Shown here piece by piece: positions 25,902 to 35,339 of a stretch of DNA of 64,000 nt. The translations under genes and the position numbers were made by a program. The stretch comes from Aquabacterium sp. NJ1 (GTDB lineage Bacteria; Pseudomonadota; Gammaproteobacteria; Burkholderiales; Burkholderiaceae_C). Within the stretch, counting starts at the first letter, position 1. The number at the start of each line of letters is the position of its first letter. Location: the NCBI RefSeq assembly GCF_000768065.1, contig NZ_JRKM01000001.1, positions 3,144,001-3,208,000 of the forward strand. The letters run 5' to 3'. The notes under the pieces were generated by a model. That model saw nothing but the letters and a program-made list of their open reading frames with translations, was not told the DNA's origin and searched no databases.

Positions 25902-26378
25902 TCAGCTGACGATCAGATCAGGGATGCGGCGGAGCATCATCATGTCGTGCTTGTCGATCTTCTGGCAGTCGCCATGGCCCTGGAAGCGGTAATGCCGCCC
26001 GGTGACCGATGAGCGCACGCTCAAGGCGCCATGCCCCGTGAACCGGGCTTGCAGTTCGCCGCTGGCCGGGGTGCCCGAGGCCGTGGGGGTGGCTGTGGCC
26101 GCTTGCCGGGCTGCTTGGCGCGGTGGGGTGGCGGCGGCATCGTTGGCTGCGTTCTGGACGACGTCATTGGCGGCCACGCGCACGGGGGAGCGGCGCGCGG
26201 GCGCGGTGGGTGCCAGCAAGGTGGCCACGGTCCGGGGTGGGGGGGCTGCTGCGGGCATGCCGGCCAATGGCGCGGGGCCGGATGAGGCCGCCCAACTCAC
26301 GGGGCTGGTGGTTTTGCTGCCCGGTGCCTGTTCGGCATACGGGATGGGGCGGGGGCGGGTGACAGGGCGAGCGATCAT
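25902..26378 (-). CDS. small conserved protein of unknown function
   Basis: A 158-residue protein. The N-terminal two thirds is Ala/Pro/Thr-rich and probably disordered. The last ~50 residues (FTGHGALSVRSSVTGRHY, RFQGHGDCQKIDKHD, a Met run and RRIPDLIV) form a compact motif seen widely in short bacterial proteins, where a V-x-G-x-x-Y-x-F-x-G strand pair is followed by an acidic turn. Only this end looks constrained, so the start could lie further downstream. No function can be assigned. Confidence 0.6.
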   Translation of the reverse strand: MIARPVTRPRPIPYAEQAPGSKTTSPVSWAASSGPAPLAGMPAAAPPPRTVATLLAPTAPARRSPVRVAANDVVQNAANDAAATPPRQAARQAATATPTASGTPASGELQARFTGHGALSVRSSVTGRHYRFQGHGDCQKIDKHDMMMLRRIPDLIVS

Positions 26379-26518
26379 GGCGTACTCCGGCTGGTGTCCA
26401 AAGCAGACAAGGCAATGCAGACAACGGGCGGGAGTGTGCGAGCCTGTTCACGCCATGAAAATCCCCTCGGGAGGTGCAGCCACAAGGGGGCCCACCGAAG
26501 GGGGAAACCGTGTCGGTT

Positions 26519-27763
26519 TCAGCCGCCAAATACCGTGAGCACGCCGGTGTAGCCGTACAGGTGGTGGCGGGCGATTTCGCCGCTGGCAAAGAAGCCCACC
26601 AGGGGGATGTCACCCAGTGCGTGGGCGATGATCTCCATCTCGGCATTGGGGGCGCCGAAATGCGGCCCGCCCCGGCCGGTGCAACTCACGTACACCGCGC
26701 CAACAGGGGCGCTGCCCGGGTGATCCACCGGGTCGAACTCTTCGCGGATCTCGGCGCAGATGCGCACCAGATCCTGCCGGGCGGCTGCCACATGGCGCTG
26801 GCAGAAGGCCAGTTGCATGCCGGGCTCCACCAGGTCACTCAGGGCCACGCCATAACGGCTGGGGTCCAGGCCCACGAGGTGGCGCACGCGGGTGTCGGCG
26901 CCAAAGTGCTGGCCGTGGCTGAGCAGGTCGCTGCCGGCGTCGCTCAGGCCCACCAGGGTGGCGCGCACCTTGGGCAGGGCGTCGCGGTGCCAGTCGCTCT
27001 CGCTCACGGTCACCGGCACACCCAGGTCCTTGAGCAGGCAGTTCAGGGCGGGCAGCCCGTCCAGCTCATAGACCACATTGCGGTGCGCGGCCGTGACCTC
27101 GCGCCGGGGCCCGATGGGCTCGCAGCCTTGTGTCACGCGGGACACCACGCGCACATGGTCATTGAAGGCCACGCCTGAGAGGCCGCCATGCCAGATGCCG
27201 CTGGGCGGCGCGGCGCCTGGCTCGCCATGGACTTGCGCATGAGGGTCCAGCGCCATGTGCAGGCTTTGGGATTGCCCCGCGCTGACGCCGCCAAACAGGT
27301 AGCCCGTGTCCGTGCGCTCGGCCAGCTCCTGAATCAGTTCGGGCAGGTCGGGCGAGTGGCCATCGGCATGCACCATCGCGGTGTGGGCGCGCCACATGCC
27401 TTCACGCGCGGCCAGCGGTTGGTTGGGGGCCAGCGGCTGACGGCCGTGGAACACCCGGAAGTCGCTCATGGGCATGTTGCACAGCATCACGGCCAGTGCC
27501 GGCTCGTCGATGTACTCCACGCCGCTGGCCAGCACGCCCGCACCCACGGCGCCCACCCAGGCCACATGCGGCAGGCGTTCGCGCAGGCCGCCCAGGATGG
27601 CCTGGGCGCTGTCGGCCAGCTCTTCGGTGAGGTAGCACCAGCCCAGCGTGGCCTCCATGCTCTGCGCCCCTTGCGAGGCCAGTTGCGCCCAGACCAGCTC
27701 CAGCGCCAGGTCACCGCGGGGGTGCATGGCGTGGGCGTGGAGGAAGCGCAGGGGCGTGCTCAC
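26519..27763 (-). CDS. FIST N/C domain protein
   Basis: A 414-residue protein with FIST_N (about 20-225) and FIST_C (about 240-395) domains, proposed to be a small-ligand sensor module. Here no output domain is attached. Recognisable pieces: SGVEYIDEPALAVML, GYLFGGVSAG, LSGVAFNDHVRVVSRVTQGCEPIGP and the C-terminal PLVGFFASGEIA. Such proteins often bind amino-acid-like ligands and pair with kinases or diguanylate cyclases; none adjoins it. A perfect 7-bp hairpin (26504-26510 with 26514-26520) lies at its stop codon. Confidence 0.88.
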   Translation of the reverse strand: MSTPLRFLHAHAMHPRGDLALELVWAQLASQGAQSMEATLGWCYLTEELADSAQAILGGLRERLPHVAWVGAVGAGVLASGVEYIDEPALAVMLCNMPMSDFRVFHGRQPLAPNQPLAAREGMWRAHTAMVHADGHSPDLPELIQELAERTDTGYLFGGVSAGQSQSLHMALDPHAQVHGEPGAAPPSGIWHGGLSGVAFNDHVRVVSRVTQGCEPIGPRREVTAAHRNVVYELDGLPALNCLLKDLGVPVTVSESDWHRDALPKVRATLVGLSDAGSDLLSHGQHFGADTRVRHLVGLDPSRYGVALSDLVEPGMQLAFCQRHVAAARQDLVRICAEIREEFDPVDHPGSAPVGAVYVSCTGRGGPHFGAPNAEMEIIAHALGDIPLVGFFASGEIARHHLYGYTGVLTVFGG

Positions 27764-27796
27764 TTTGGGCTTTCCGCAGGGGCTGTAGGCAAACGA

Positions 27797-28606
27797 TCAG
27801 GACGAGGTCGAGGTGCCGCGCGCCGATTTGCCGCTGGCCGCTCTGGCCTTGCCGGTGGCGGGCTTGCTGGCCGTTGATTTCGTGCTGGCCCGGGCACCGG
27901 CCTTGCTGCTGGACGAGCGCGCCTGTTTGGCTGGCGCCGCCGCAAACTCGGCCACTTGTTCAGCCGCCTGGGCCTGCGCCTGCTTGATCATGTCCATGGA
28001 CTCGCCCACCGAGTCGCCCACCGTCTGGGCGGCCTGGGAGGCCAGGTGCGTGAACTGCTGCGTGAGCGTGTCCCACCAGCGGATGGGGTTGATCAGCTCG
28101 GGGCTGTCCTGGCCGGAGGCGCCTGCTTGCGTGGTGTCCGCAGGGGCGTCATCCGAGCCCGAGGCGGCTGGTGCTGGTGCGGCCGAAGCCGTGGGGCCGG
28201 ACGCCGGCGCCTGCGCACGGGCCTTGAGCGAATCCCGCAACGCGTCCATCGACACATTCATGCCCTTGAGCGTGGACAGCGTCATGCGCTGCACTTCCAG
28301 GCCCTGGATGGTCATGGCGATCATGCGCGCGTTCTGTTCCAGCCAGAACTGCACGGTCTTGAGATCCTGGATGCGCTTTTCCAGCTCGGCCGGGTCCAGC
28401 GTCGGCATGGTCCAGGCCGACATGCCCGAGGTGGCCGCGCCGGTGGCGCCTTGCAGATTGGGCAGGGCGCTGCCGGCGGCCTTGATCCAGTCCTGGAAGA
28501 AACCGAGGCTGGCGCCCATGCCGGCGCTGAGCGAATCAAACGGGTTGGCGCCTGGGGCGGCGGAGCTGGCGCCGGTGGGGTCCGGGCTCGGTGGGCGTGT
28601 GGGCAT
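27797..28606 (-). CDS. phaM: polyhydroxyalkanoate granule protein PhaM
   Basis: A 269-residue PhaM-like protein, which activates PHA synthase and ties PHA granules to the nucleoid. The N-terminal half has FDSLSAGMGASLGFFQDW and the LDPAELEKRIQDLKTVQFWL and IAMTIQGLEVQRMTLSTLKG segments of the family. The middle is Ala/Pro/Ser-rich, and the C-terminus is a Lys/Ala/Ser tail (KPATGKARAASGKS) like histone H1, expected to bind DNA. It indicates the cell stores polyhydroxyalkanoate. It is divergent from phoD. Confidence 0.88.
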   Translation of the reverse strand: MPTRPPSPDPTGASSAAPGANPFDSLSAGMGASLGFFQDWIKAAGSALPNLQGATGAATSGMSAWTMPTLDPAELEKRIQDLKTVQFWLEQNARMIAMTIQGLEVQRMTLSTLKGMNVSMDALRDSLKARAQAPASGPTASAAPAPAASGSDDAPADTTQAGASGQDSPELINPIRWWDTLTQQFTHLASQAAQTVGDSVGESMDMIKQAQAQAAEQVAEFAAAPAKQARSSSSKAGARASTKSTASKPATGKARAASGKSARGTSTSS

Positions 28607-28740
28607 GGCTGTCTCCCGAAAGGGTCATCAGGGTCATCACATTGGCAAGGCCATTGTGCCCCCGGCGGGCGCGGGTGTCGCGCTTTGGTGATGCTTTGGT
28701 GGCGCTTTGCACTTTGTCGCAACGCATAATCGGCGCCTTC

Positions 28741-30339
28741 ATGCAACGCCGCCAGCTATTGACCCGTCTCAGCCAGCTTGCTGCTGCCCTCGCCTGGCAG
28801 CAGGTGTTCGCGCCTGGGGTGCGGGCCCAAGGAGCTGATCCGGGCAATGCGGGCAACTGGAGCGAGCCCGGCGAGGTGTTCACCCTGGGCGTGGCCAGTG
28901 GCGAGCCCCGGCCGGATGCCGTCGTGCTGTGGACGCGCCTGGCGCCCAAGCCCCTGTCGCCCGATGGTGGCATGCCGGCCCGCGCCGTGCCCGTGCTGTG
29001 GGAAGTCGCCGCTGACCAGCGCTTCAACCAGATCGTGCGTTATGGCGCCGTGGTCGCCGAGCCCTTGTCTGCGCATTGCGTGCACGTCGATGTGGACGGG
29101 CTGGCACCGGGGCGAACTTACTACTACCGCTTCCGCGCGGGTGGCCAGCTCAGCCCCGTCGGGCGCACGCGCACCGCACCTGCGGCAGATGAGCGCGTCG
29201 AGCGCCTGCGCATGGCCGTGGCGTCCTGTCAGCACTACGAGACGGGTTATTACGCCGTCCACCGCGAAATCGCCGCGGCGGACCTCGACCTCGTGCTCTT
29301 CCTGGGCGACTACATCTACGAAACCGAGGCGCCGGCGTTTGCCAAGGTCCGCCAGCATCCGCATGTGTTCCCGGATGACGAGGCGCATTACAGCCTGAGC
29401 GATTACCGCCTGCACCATGCCAGCTACAAGCTGGACGCAGACCTGCGGGCCAGCCATGCGGCCCACCCCTGGCTGATGGTCTGGGATGACCACGAGGTGG
29501 TCAACGATTACGCTGGCTCGACATCGCTCGACCTGGATGACCAGCACGCCTTCCTGCGCGTGCGCACGGCGGCCTACCAGGCCTATTTCGAGCACCTGCC
29601 CGTGTCGCCCACGCGCGCGCCGGTGGGTGCCAGCATGCGCATGAACGAGCATTACCAGTGGGGCATGCTGGCCGACATCTGGACCATCGACGGGCGCCAG
29701 TTCCGCGACCCGCACGTCTGCAGCGGGGTGCACGCGCCCCAGGGCGGGCGGGCGCTGTGGCGTTGCGCCAAGGCCGAGCAGCCCGATCGCACCCTGATGG
29801 GCGTCGAGCAGGAGTACTGGCTGGCCGATGGCCTGGCCTCCAGTGAGCGGGCCTGGAAGTTCATTGCCCAGCCCACCCAGATCGCACCCGGTGGGGTGCG
29901 CACACCGTTCGGCCCGGTGGTGTACGCCGATGGTTGGGACGCCTACCCGGCGGCGCGTGAGCGGCTCATGGCGGCCATCGCGCAACCGCGTGTGCCCGAC
30001 GTCGTCTGCCTGGGCGGCGACGTGCACCGCCACGTGGCGGCCAACCTGCGCCTGAACCCGCTGGATCCGAGCTCGCCCATCGTGGCCAGCGAGTTGGTCA
30101 CCACCTCGGTCTCCAGCCGCGGGCTCAGCGAGTTCCTCTCCGGCCTGGTCCGCAAGAGCAACCCGGACTTGCTGCACGTGCGCGGCGACGAGCGCGGCTA
30201 CCTGCTGCTGGACGTCTCCCCCCAGCAGGTGCAATGCGAGTTCCGCGCCACGCCCCACCCCGTGCACCCGGACGCCCGCTTGCGCACGCAGGCCCGCTAC
30301 GTGGTCGAGCGTGGCGTGCCGGGTCCCCACAAGGCCTGA
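28741..30339 (+). CDS. phoD: alkaline phosphatase D (PhoD)
   Basis: A 532-residue periplasmic phosphodiesterase/phosphatase of the PhoD family. The N-terminus has a twin-arginine-type start (MQRRQLLTRL) and a cleavage region near VRAQG. A small N-terminal domain (FTLGVASGEPRPDAVVLWTR) precedes the metallophosphatase core with SCQHYETGYY, FLGDYIYE, DDHEVVNDYA and CLGGDVHRHV, the metal ligands of this Ca/Fe-dependent family. It is expected to release phosphate from phosphoesters. Start ATG 28741. Confidence 0.9.
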   Translation: MQRRQLLTRLSQLAAALAWQQVFAPGVRAQGADPGNAGNWSEPGEVFTLGVASGEPRPDAVVLWTRLAPKPLSPDGGMPARAVPVLWEVAADQRFNQIVRYGAVVAEPLSAHCVHVDVDGLAPGRTYYYRFRAGGQLSPVGRTRTAPAADERVERLRMAVASCQHYETGYYAVHREIAAADLDLVLFLGDYIYETEAPAFAKVRQHPHVFPDDEAHYSLSDYRLHHASYKLDADLRASHAAHPWLMVWDDHEVVNDYAGSTSLDLDDQHAFLRVRTAAYQAYFEHLPVSPTRAPVGASMRMNEHYQWGMLADIWTIDGRQFRDPHVCSGVHAPQGGRALWRCAKAEQPDRTLMGVEQEYWLADGLASSERAWKFIAQPTQIAPGGVRTPFGPVVYADGWDAYPAARERLMAAIAQPRVPDVVCLGGDVHRHVAANLRLNPLDPSSPIVASELVTTSVSSRGLSEFLSGLVRKSNPDLLHVRGDERGYLLLDVSPQQVQCEFRATPHPVHPDARLRTQARYVVERGVPGPHKA

Positions 30340-30392
30340 GCGCCAATCAGCCCTGTCAGACGGCGGGCATCGCAGGCCTTCTACAATGCGTC

Positions 30393-30998
30393 ATGGCCAG
30401 ACTCCCGTTCAAGCAGCAGGTTCTCAAGGCGCGTGAAGACGCCATCATCGATGCCGTCAACCGCTTGCTGGCGGAAAAAGGCTTCGACCTGATGACCGTG
30501 GACGCCGTGGCCGCCGAAGTCGGCATCGCCAAGGCCAGCCTCTACAAGCACTTCGACTCCAAGGAAGCCCTGGCCGGCGCCGCCATGAAACGCCTGCTGA
30601 CGCGGGCCATGGCCCAGCTCGATCAGGTCGCCCAGGAAGACCACCTTGATGCGCTCAGCCGGCTCAAGGCCGTGACCCGCTGGACCATGGAGGTGCAACT
30701 GGCCGGCGAAATGCCTTCCTTGCCCGCGCAGAACTCCAGCCTGCGCACCGCACTCGTCAACGACATGGACTACATGGGCCAGCTGATCGCCGTGAGCGAA
30801 CGCCTGGGCGCCTGGATCGGCGAAGCACAGAGCCAGGGGCAACTGAGCCAGGCCGTGCCAGCCGAAGTGGTGCTCTACACCCTGTTTGCGCGCGCCTGCG
30901 ACCCGGTGCTGGGCGTGCTCAAGGCCGGTGGCCATGCGCCTGATCAGATCATCGAGTGGGTCTTGTCGACCACGTTTGACGGCTTGTCGCGCCGCTGA
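30393..30998 (+). CDS. TetR/AcrR-family regulator
   Basis: A 201-residue regulator: helix-turn-helix at about residues 25-60 (VDAVAAEVGIAKASLYKHFDSKEAL), then a helical ligand domain. It is not close to the three TetR proteins at the left of the window. It starts 53 bp after phoD in the same direction and precedes the RTX gene; target unknown. Confidence 0.88.
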   Translation: MARLPFKQQVLKAREDAIIDAVNRLLAEKGFDLMTVDAVAAEVGIAKASLYKHFDSKEALAGAAMKRLLTRAMAQLDQVAQEDHLDALSRLKAVTRWTMEVQLAGEMPSLPAQNSSLRTALVNDMDYMGQLIAVSERLGAWIGEAQSQGQLSQAVPAEVVLYTLFARACDPVLGVLKAGGHAPDQIIEWVLSTTFDGLSRR

Positions 30999-31040
30999 CA
31001 CGCCGAATCACCACGCAGGTGCGCCACCCAGGACGGGGGC

Positions 31041-31068
31041 TTGCCCCTGTTTCGCATATTGATATGCT
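31041..31068 (+). promoter_or_regulatory. possible promoter of the RTX gene
   Basis: TTGCCC (31041-31046), 16 bases, then TATGCT (31063-31068) preceded by TG at 31060-31061, an extended -10. The -10 overlaps a 14-bp palindrome GCATAT-TG-ATATGC (31054-31067), which could be a regulator site. It lies 120 bp before ATG 31188. Confidence 0.4.
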
Positions 31069-31187
31069 GGCGGCGTTTTACGCACTGGGCCTCTCGGCGG
31101 GCGTCGTGAAACGATGGCATGGCGCAAAAGGCTCCGATGAGGGCTGCGCTGTGCCCCAACCCACATCAAAAAGCACAGGGAGCCAGC

Positions 31188-34100
31188 ATGGCGAATCTCA
31201 TTCAGGGTACGGATGGTGTCGATTTCTTGAGCGGCACGCCGGGTGATGACCGCATCGAAGGTGGTGCAGGCGATGACCATTTGATCGGCGATGCCGGCAA
31301 CGACACCTTGTCTGGAGACGCCGGCCGCGACTTCCTGGACGGAGGCGAGGGCGCTGACACCTTCCTGTTCGGCCGTGGTGACGGCCAGGACACCGTGACG
31401 GCGGGCTGGAGCGACGCCCCCGGCGTCATCGACACCTTGAGCCTGGGAGTGGGCATCAGCCTGGCCGATGTGGACTTCAGCGCCCAGAACGGCAGTGACC
31501 TGTTGCTCAAGTTGCGCGGCAGCAGCGACAGCGTGACGCTGGCGGGGTACTTCAACACGCCTTTCGACCGCCGCCCGCTCATCACCTTTGCCGACGGCAG
31601 CAGCCTCAACGGCATGAACGTCGACACGCTGGTCAACACCGACGGCACTTCGCAGTTCGGCACACCGCAGTCAGAGCTGGTGGTGGGCGGTCGAGGCGAT
31701 GACCAGCTCAACGGCATGGAAGGTGACGACACGCTGTACGGTGACGCCGGCCGTGACTTCATGGACGGCGGCTCCGGCGCCGACACCTACCTGTTTGGCC
31801 GAGGTGATGGCCAGGACACGATCGTGGCCTACAGCGGGGACGCCCCCGGCATCCAGGACACGGTGCGCCTGGGCAGTGGCATCAGCCTGGCTGATGTGGA
31901 TGTGAGTACCCAGAACGGCAGCGACCTGCTGCTCAAATTGCGTGGTGGCACGGACAGCGTGACCTTGGCCGGCTACTTCAGTTTGCCCTTTGAGCAGCGC
32001 CCGCTGATCGCCTTCGCGGATGGCAGCAGCCTCAACGGCATGAGCGTGGACAACCTGGTCAACGCCTACGGCCTCTACCAGGGCGGCACACCGCAATCGG
32101 AGATGCTCGTGGGCAGCCGCGGTGACGACCAACTCAATGGCATGGAAGGCGACGACACACTGTACGGTGGCGCGGGGCGCGATCTCATGGACGGCGGCCA
32201 GGGGGCCGACACCTACCTGTTTGGTCAAGGCGACGGTCAGGACACCGTGATGGCCGGTTGGGGCGATGCCCCCGGCGTCACCGACACCTTGCGCCTGGGC
32301 AGCGGCATCAGCCTCGCCGATGTCGACTTGAGTTCCCAGAACGACATCGATCTCTTGCTCAAGCTGCGCGGCAGCAGCGACAGCGTGATGCTGTCGGGCT
32401 ACTTCAACACGCCCTTCGACCGCCGCCCGCTCATCACCTTTGCCGATGGCAGCAGCCTCAACGGCATGAACGTGGACGTGCTGCGCAAGACCTACGGCAG
32501 CTACCAGGGCGGTACGCCGCAATCGGAGATGGTCGTGGGCGGCCATGGTGACGACCAGCTCAGCGGCATGGAGGGCGACGACACGCTGTATGGTGCTGCC
32601 GGGCGTGATCTCATGGACGGTGGCCCAGGCGCCGACACCTACCTGTTTGGCCGCGGCGACGGCCAGGACACCGTGATGGCCGGCTGGGGTGATGCGCCGG
32701 GCGTCACCGACACCTTGCGCCTGGGCAGCGGCATCAGCCTCGCCGACCTGGACTGGCTCATCCTGAATGGCAGCGATTTGCTGCTCAAACTGCGTGGCAG
32801 CAGCGACAGCGTGACCTTGGCGGGTTACTTCTACACGTCCTTCGACCGCCGCCCGCTCATCACCTTTGCCGATGGCAGCAGCCTCAACGGCATGAACGTC
32901 GACACGCTGGTCAACACCGACGGCACCTCACAGTTCGGTACACCGCAGGCAGGGCTGGTGGTGGGTGGCCGAGGTGATGACCAGCTCAATGGCATGGAGG
33001 GCGACGACACGCTGTACGGTGCCGCCGGCCGTGACTTCATGGACGGCGGCCAGGGCGCTGACACCTACCTGTTCGGCCGTGGCGATGGCCAGGACACGGT
33101 GATGGCCTACAGCGGCTACGGTGACGCGCCAGGCACCAGCGACACCCTGCGCCTGGGGGCGGGCATCAGCCTGTCCGATGTGGATGTGAGCGCTCAGAAC
33201 GGCAGCGACCTCTTGCTCCAGCTGCGCGGCAGCAGCGACAGCGTGACCCTGGCGGGCTACTTCTACACGTCCTTCGATCGCCGCCCGCTCATCGCTTTTG
33301 CCGACGGCAGCAGCCTCAACGGCATTGGCGTGGACAACCTGGTCTGGGGCAATACCATCAACCAATCCGGTTCGCAGCAAGCCGAGATGCTGGTGGGCAG
33401 CCGGGGCGACGACCAGCTCATGGGGCAGGAGGGCGACGACACGCTGTACGGTGCGGCCGGCCGTGACTTCATGGATGGCGGCTCAGGTGCCGACACCTAC
33501 CTGTTTGGCCTCGGTGACGGCCAGGACACGGTGATGACCGGCTGGGGCGATGCCCCTGGTGTCACTGACACCTTGCGCCTGGGCAGCGGCATCAGCCTGG
33601 CCGATGTGGATGTGAACACCCAGAACGGCAGCGACCTGTTGGTCCAGCTGCGCGGCAGCAGCGACAGCGTGACCTTGTCGGGCTACTTCAACACGTCCTT
33701 CGATCGCCGCCCGCTGATCACCTTTGCCGACGGCAGCAGCCTCAACGGCATGGCGGTGGACAACCTGGTCAACGCCTATGGTCTCTACCAGGGCGGCACA
33801 CCGCAGTCGGAAACGGTCGTGGGCAGCCGTGGGGACGACCAGCTCAACGGCATGGAAGGCGACGACACGCTGTACGGTGGCGCCGGGCGCGATGTCATGG
33901 ACGGCGGCCCCGGCGCTGACACCTACCTGTTTGGCCGTGGTGACGGCCAGGACACGGTGATGGCCGGCTGGGGCGACCTCCCGGGCGTCATCGACACCGT
34001 GCGCCTGGGTAGTGACATCAGCCTGGCCGATGTCGACCTGAGCACGCAAAACGGCGACCTGCTGATCACCTTGTTCGGCAGCAGCGACAGCGTGACCCTG

Positions 34101-35327
34101 TCAGGGTACTTCAACACGCCTTTCGACCGCACCCCGCTCATCACCTTTGCCGACGGCCTCAGCCTCGATGCGGCGAGCGCCGGCAATCTGGCCGATGGCA
34201 CGGGCGTGTACCAGGTCGGTACCTCGCAAGCAGACGCGCTGGTGGGCAGCCATGGCGATGACCAGTTCAACGGCATGGACGGCGACGACAGGCTGTACGC
34301 AGGCGCCGGGCGCGACCTGCTGGACGGTGGCCTGGGCGCCGACACCATGGCCGGTGGTGCGGACGATGACACCTACATCGTCGACAACACGGGCGACGTG
34401 GTCGTCGAAAAGCTCGAAGCCGACAGCGCCATCAGCTACGACACCATCCTGTCCTCGGTGAGCTACACCGCCCCCGACAACGTCGAAGCCCTGGTGCTCA
34501 CCGGCACGGCCGACATCAACGCCACCTCCAACAACGCCGGTTGCGACCTCACGGGCAACAGCGGCAACAACTACCTCAAGGGCGGCGACGGCCTGGACTT
34601 CATCTATGGTGACGACGGCGCCGACACGCTCGAAGGCGGCGCGGGCGACGACTACTACTACCTCACCGACAACAGCGACACCGTGATCGAGCAGGCCGGT
34701 GGTGGCCTGGACCAGATCTGGGCCTATGGCGACGGCATCAAGATGGCGGCCAACGTCGAGCGCCTGTACATGCAGAGCTACCTGGCTCGCACGGCCTATG
34801 GCAACGATGGCAACAACCTGATGGCCGGCAACAACCGCGCCAACACCCTGTATGGCAATGGCGGCAACGACAAGCTCTTTGGCTACAGCGGCAACGACAC
34901 GATCTACGGCGGTCTGGGCAACGACAGCCTGTACGGTTCGGTCGGCAACGACACCTACCACTTCTCGCGTGGTGACGGCGCCGACACCATCTACGACGTG
35001 GACGCCACCGCCGGCAACCAGGACCAGCTGATGTTCGATGGCGCGGTCAACGCCGATCAGGTCTGGCTGGCCAAGTCCGGCAACGACCTGGTGGTGAGCC
35101 TCATCGGCACCACCGACAAGGTCACCATCAACAGCTGGTACCTGGGGGGGATCTACCAGGTCGAGTCCATCGTGGCCGGCGGCAATGGCAAGACGCTGTC
35201 GGCGGCCAATGTGCAGAACCTGGTCAATGCCATGGCCAGCTTCACGCCACCGGCCGCCGGGCAGACCACCTTGCCTGCCAACTACCAGACGGCGCTTGGC
35301 GGCGTGATTGCTGCCAACTGGACCTGA
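31188..35327 (+). CDS. giant RTX calcium-binding repeat protein, probable type I secretion substrate
   Basis: A 1379-residue acidic protein. It begins directly with RTX nonapeptides (GGAGDDHLIGDAGNDTLSG) and no signal peptide. Seven tandem units of about 142 residues follow, each an RTX block (GMEGDDTLYG, AGRDFMDGG, ADTYLFGRGDGQDT), a GISLADVD strand and a DSVTLAGYF...ITFADGSSLNG segment matching the haemolysin calcium-binding related domain. The last ~330 residues hold more divergent RTX repeats and a C-terminal end (GVIAANWT) like an uncleaved type I secretion signal. There is no enzymatic domain: probably a surface-layer, adhesin or biofilm protein. No secretion ABC/HlyD genes lie nearby. 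Start ATG 31188 has AGGGAG 5 bases upstream. Confidence 0.9.
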   Translation: MANLIQGTDGVDFLSGTPGDDRIEGGAGDDHLIGDAGNDTLSGDAGRDFLDGGEGADTFLFGRGDGQDTVTAGWSDAPGVIDTLSLGVGISLADVDFSAQNGSDLLLKLRGSSDSVTLAGYFNTPFDRRPLITFADGSSLNGMNVDTLVNTDGTSQFGTPQSELVVGGRGDDQLNGMEGDDTLYGDAGRDFMDGGSGADTYLFGRGDGQDTIVAYSGDAPGIQDTVRLGSGISLADVDVSTQNGSDLLLKLRGGTDSVTLAGYFSLPFEQRPLIAFADGSSLNGMSVDNLVNAYGLYQGGTPQSEMLVGSRGDDQLNGMEGDDTLYGGAGRDLMDGGQGADTYLFGQGDGQDTVMAGWGDAPGVTDTLRLGSGISLADVDLSSQNDIDLLLKLRGSSDSVMLSGYFNTPFDRRPLITFADGSSLNGMNVDVLRKTYGSYQGGTPQSEMVVGGHGDDQLSGMEGDDTLYGAAGRDLMDGGPGADTYLFGRGDGQDTVMAGWGDAPGVTDTLRLGSGISLADLDWLILNGSDLLLKLRGSSDSVTLAGYFYTSFDRRPLITFADGSSLNGMNVDTLVNTDGTSQFGTPQAGLVVGGRGDDQLNGMEGDDTLYGAAGRDFMDGGQGADTYLFGRGDGQDTVMAYSGYGDAPGTSDTLRLGAGISLSDVDVSAQNGSDLLLQLRGSSDSVTLAGYFYTSFDRRPLIAFADGSSLNGIGVDNLVWGNTINQSGSQQAEMLVGSRGDDQLMGQEGDDTLYGAAGRDFMDGGSGADTYLFGLGDGQDTVMTGWGDAPGVTDTLRLGSGISLADVDVNTQNGSDLLVQLRGSSDSVTLSGYFNTSFDRRPLITFADGSSLNGMAVDNLVNAYGLYQGGTPQSETVVGSRGDDQLNGMEGDDTLYGGAGRDVMDGGPGADTYLFGRGDGQDTVMAGWGDLPGVIDTVRLGSDISLADVDLSTQNGDLLITLFGSSDSVTLSGYFNTPFDRTPLITFADGLSLDAASAGNLADGTGVYQVGTSQADALVGSHGDDQFNGMDGDDRLYAGAGRDLLDGGLGADTMAGGADDDTYIVDNTGDVVVEKLEADSAISYDTILSSVSYTAPDNVEALVLTGTADINATSNNAGCDLTGNSGNNYLKGGDGLDFIYGDDGADTLEGGAGDDYYYLTDNSDTVIEQAGGGLDQIWAYGDGIKMAANVERLYMQSYLARTAYGNDGNNLMAGNNRANTLYGNGGNDKLFGYSGNDTIYGGLGNDSLYGSVGNDTYHFSRGDGADTIYDVDATAGNQDQLMFDGAVNADQVWLAKSGNDLVVSLIGTTDKVTINSWYLGGIYQVESIVAGGNGKTLSAANVQNLVNAMASFTPPAAGQTTLPANYQTALGGVIAANWT
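31287..34271 (+). repeat. seven tandem ~426-bp repeats inside the RTX gene
   Basis: The codon for the Gly in the G-M-E-G-D-D-like motif (or its equivalent) recurs at 31287, 31713, 32139, 32565, 32991, 33423, 33849 and 34272, i.e. every 426 bp (once 432, last 423). Units are nearly identical at DNA level over long stretches, indicating recent duplication or gene conversion. Confidence 0.9.
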
Positions 35328-35339
35328 GGCGCTGCCTGC

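Noticed and set aside
31287-34271. regular repeats that could look like a CRISPR array
   Set aside because: Period is 426 bp and in frame with an RTX coding sequence; no short direct repeats with unique spacers.
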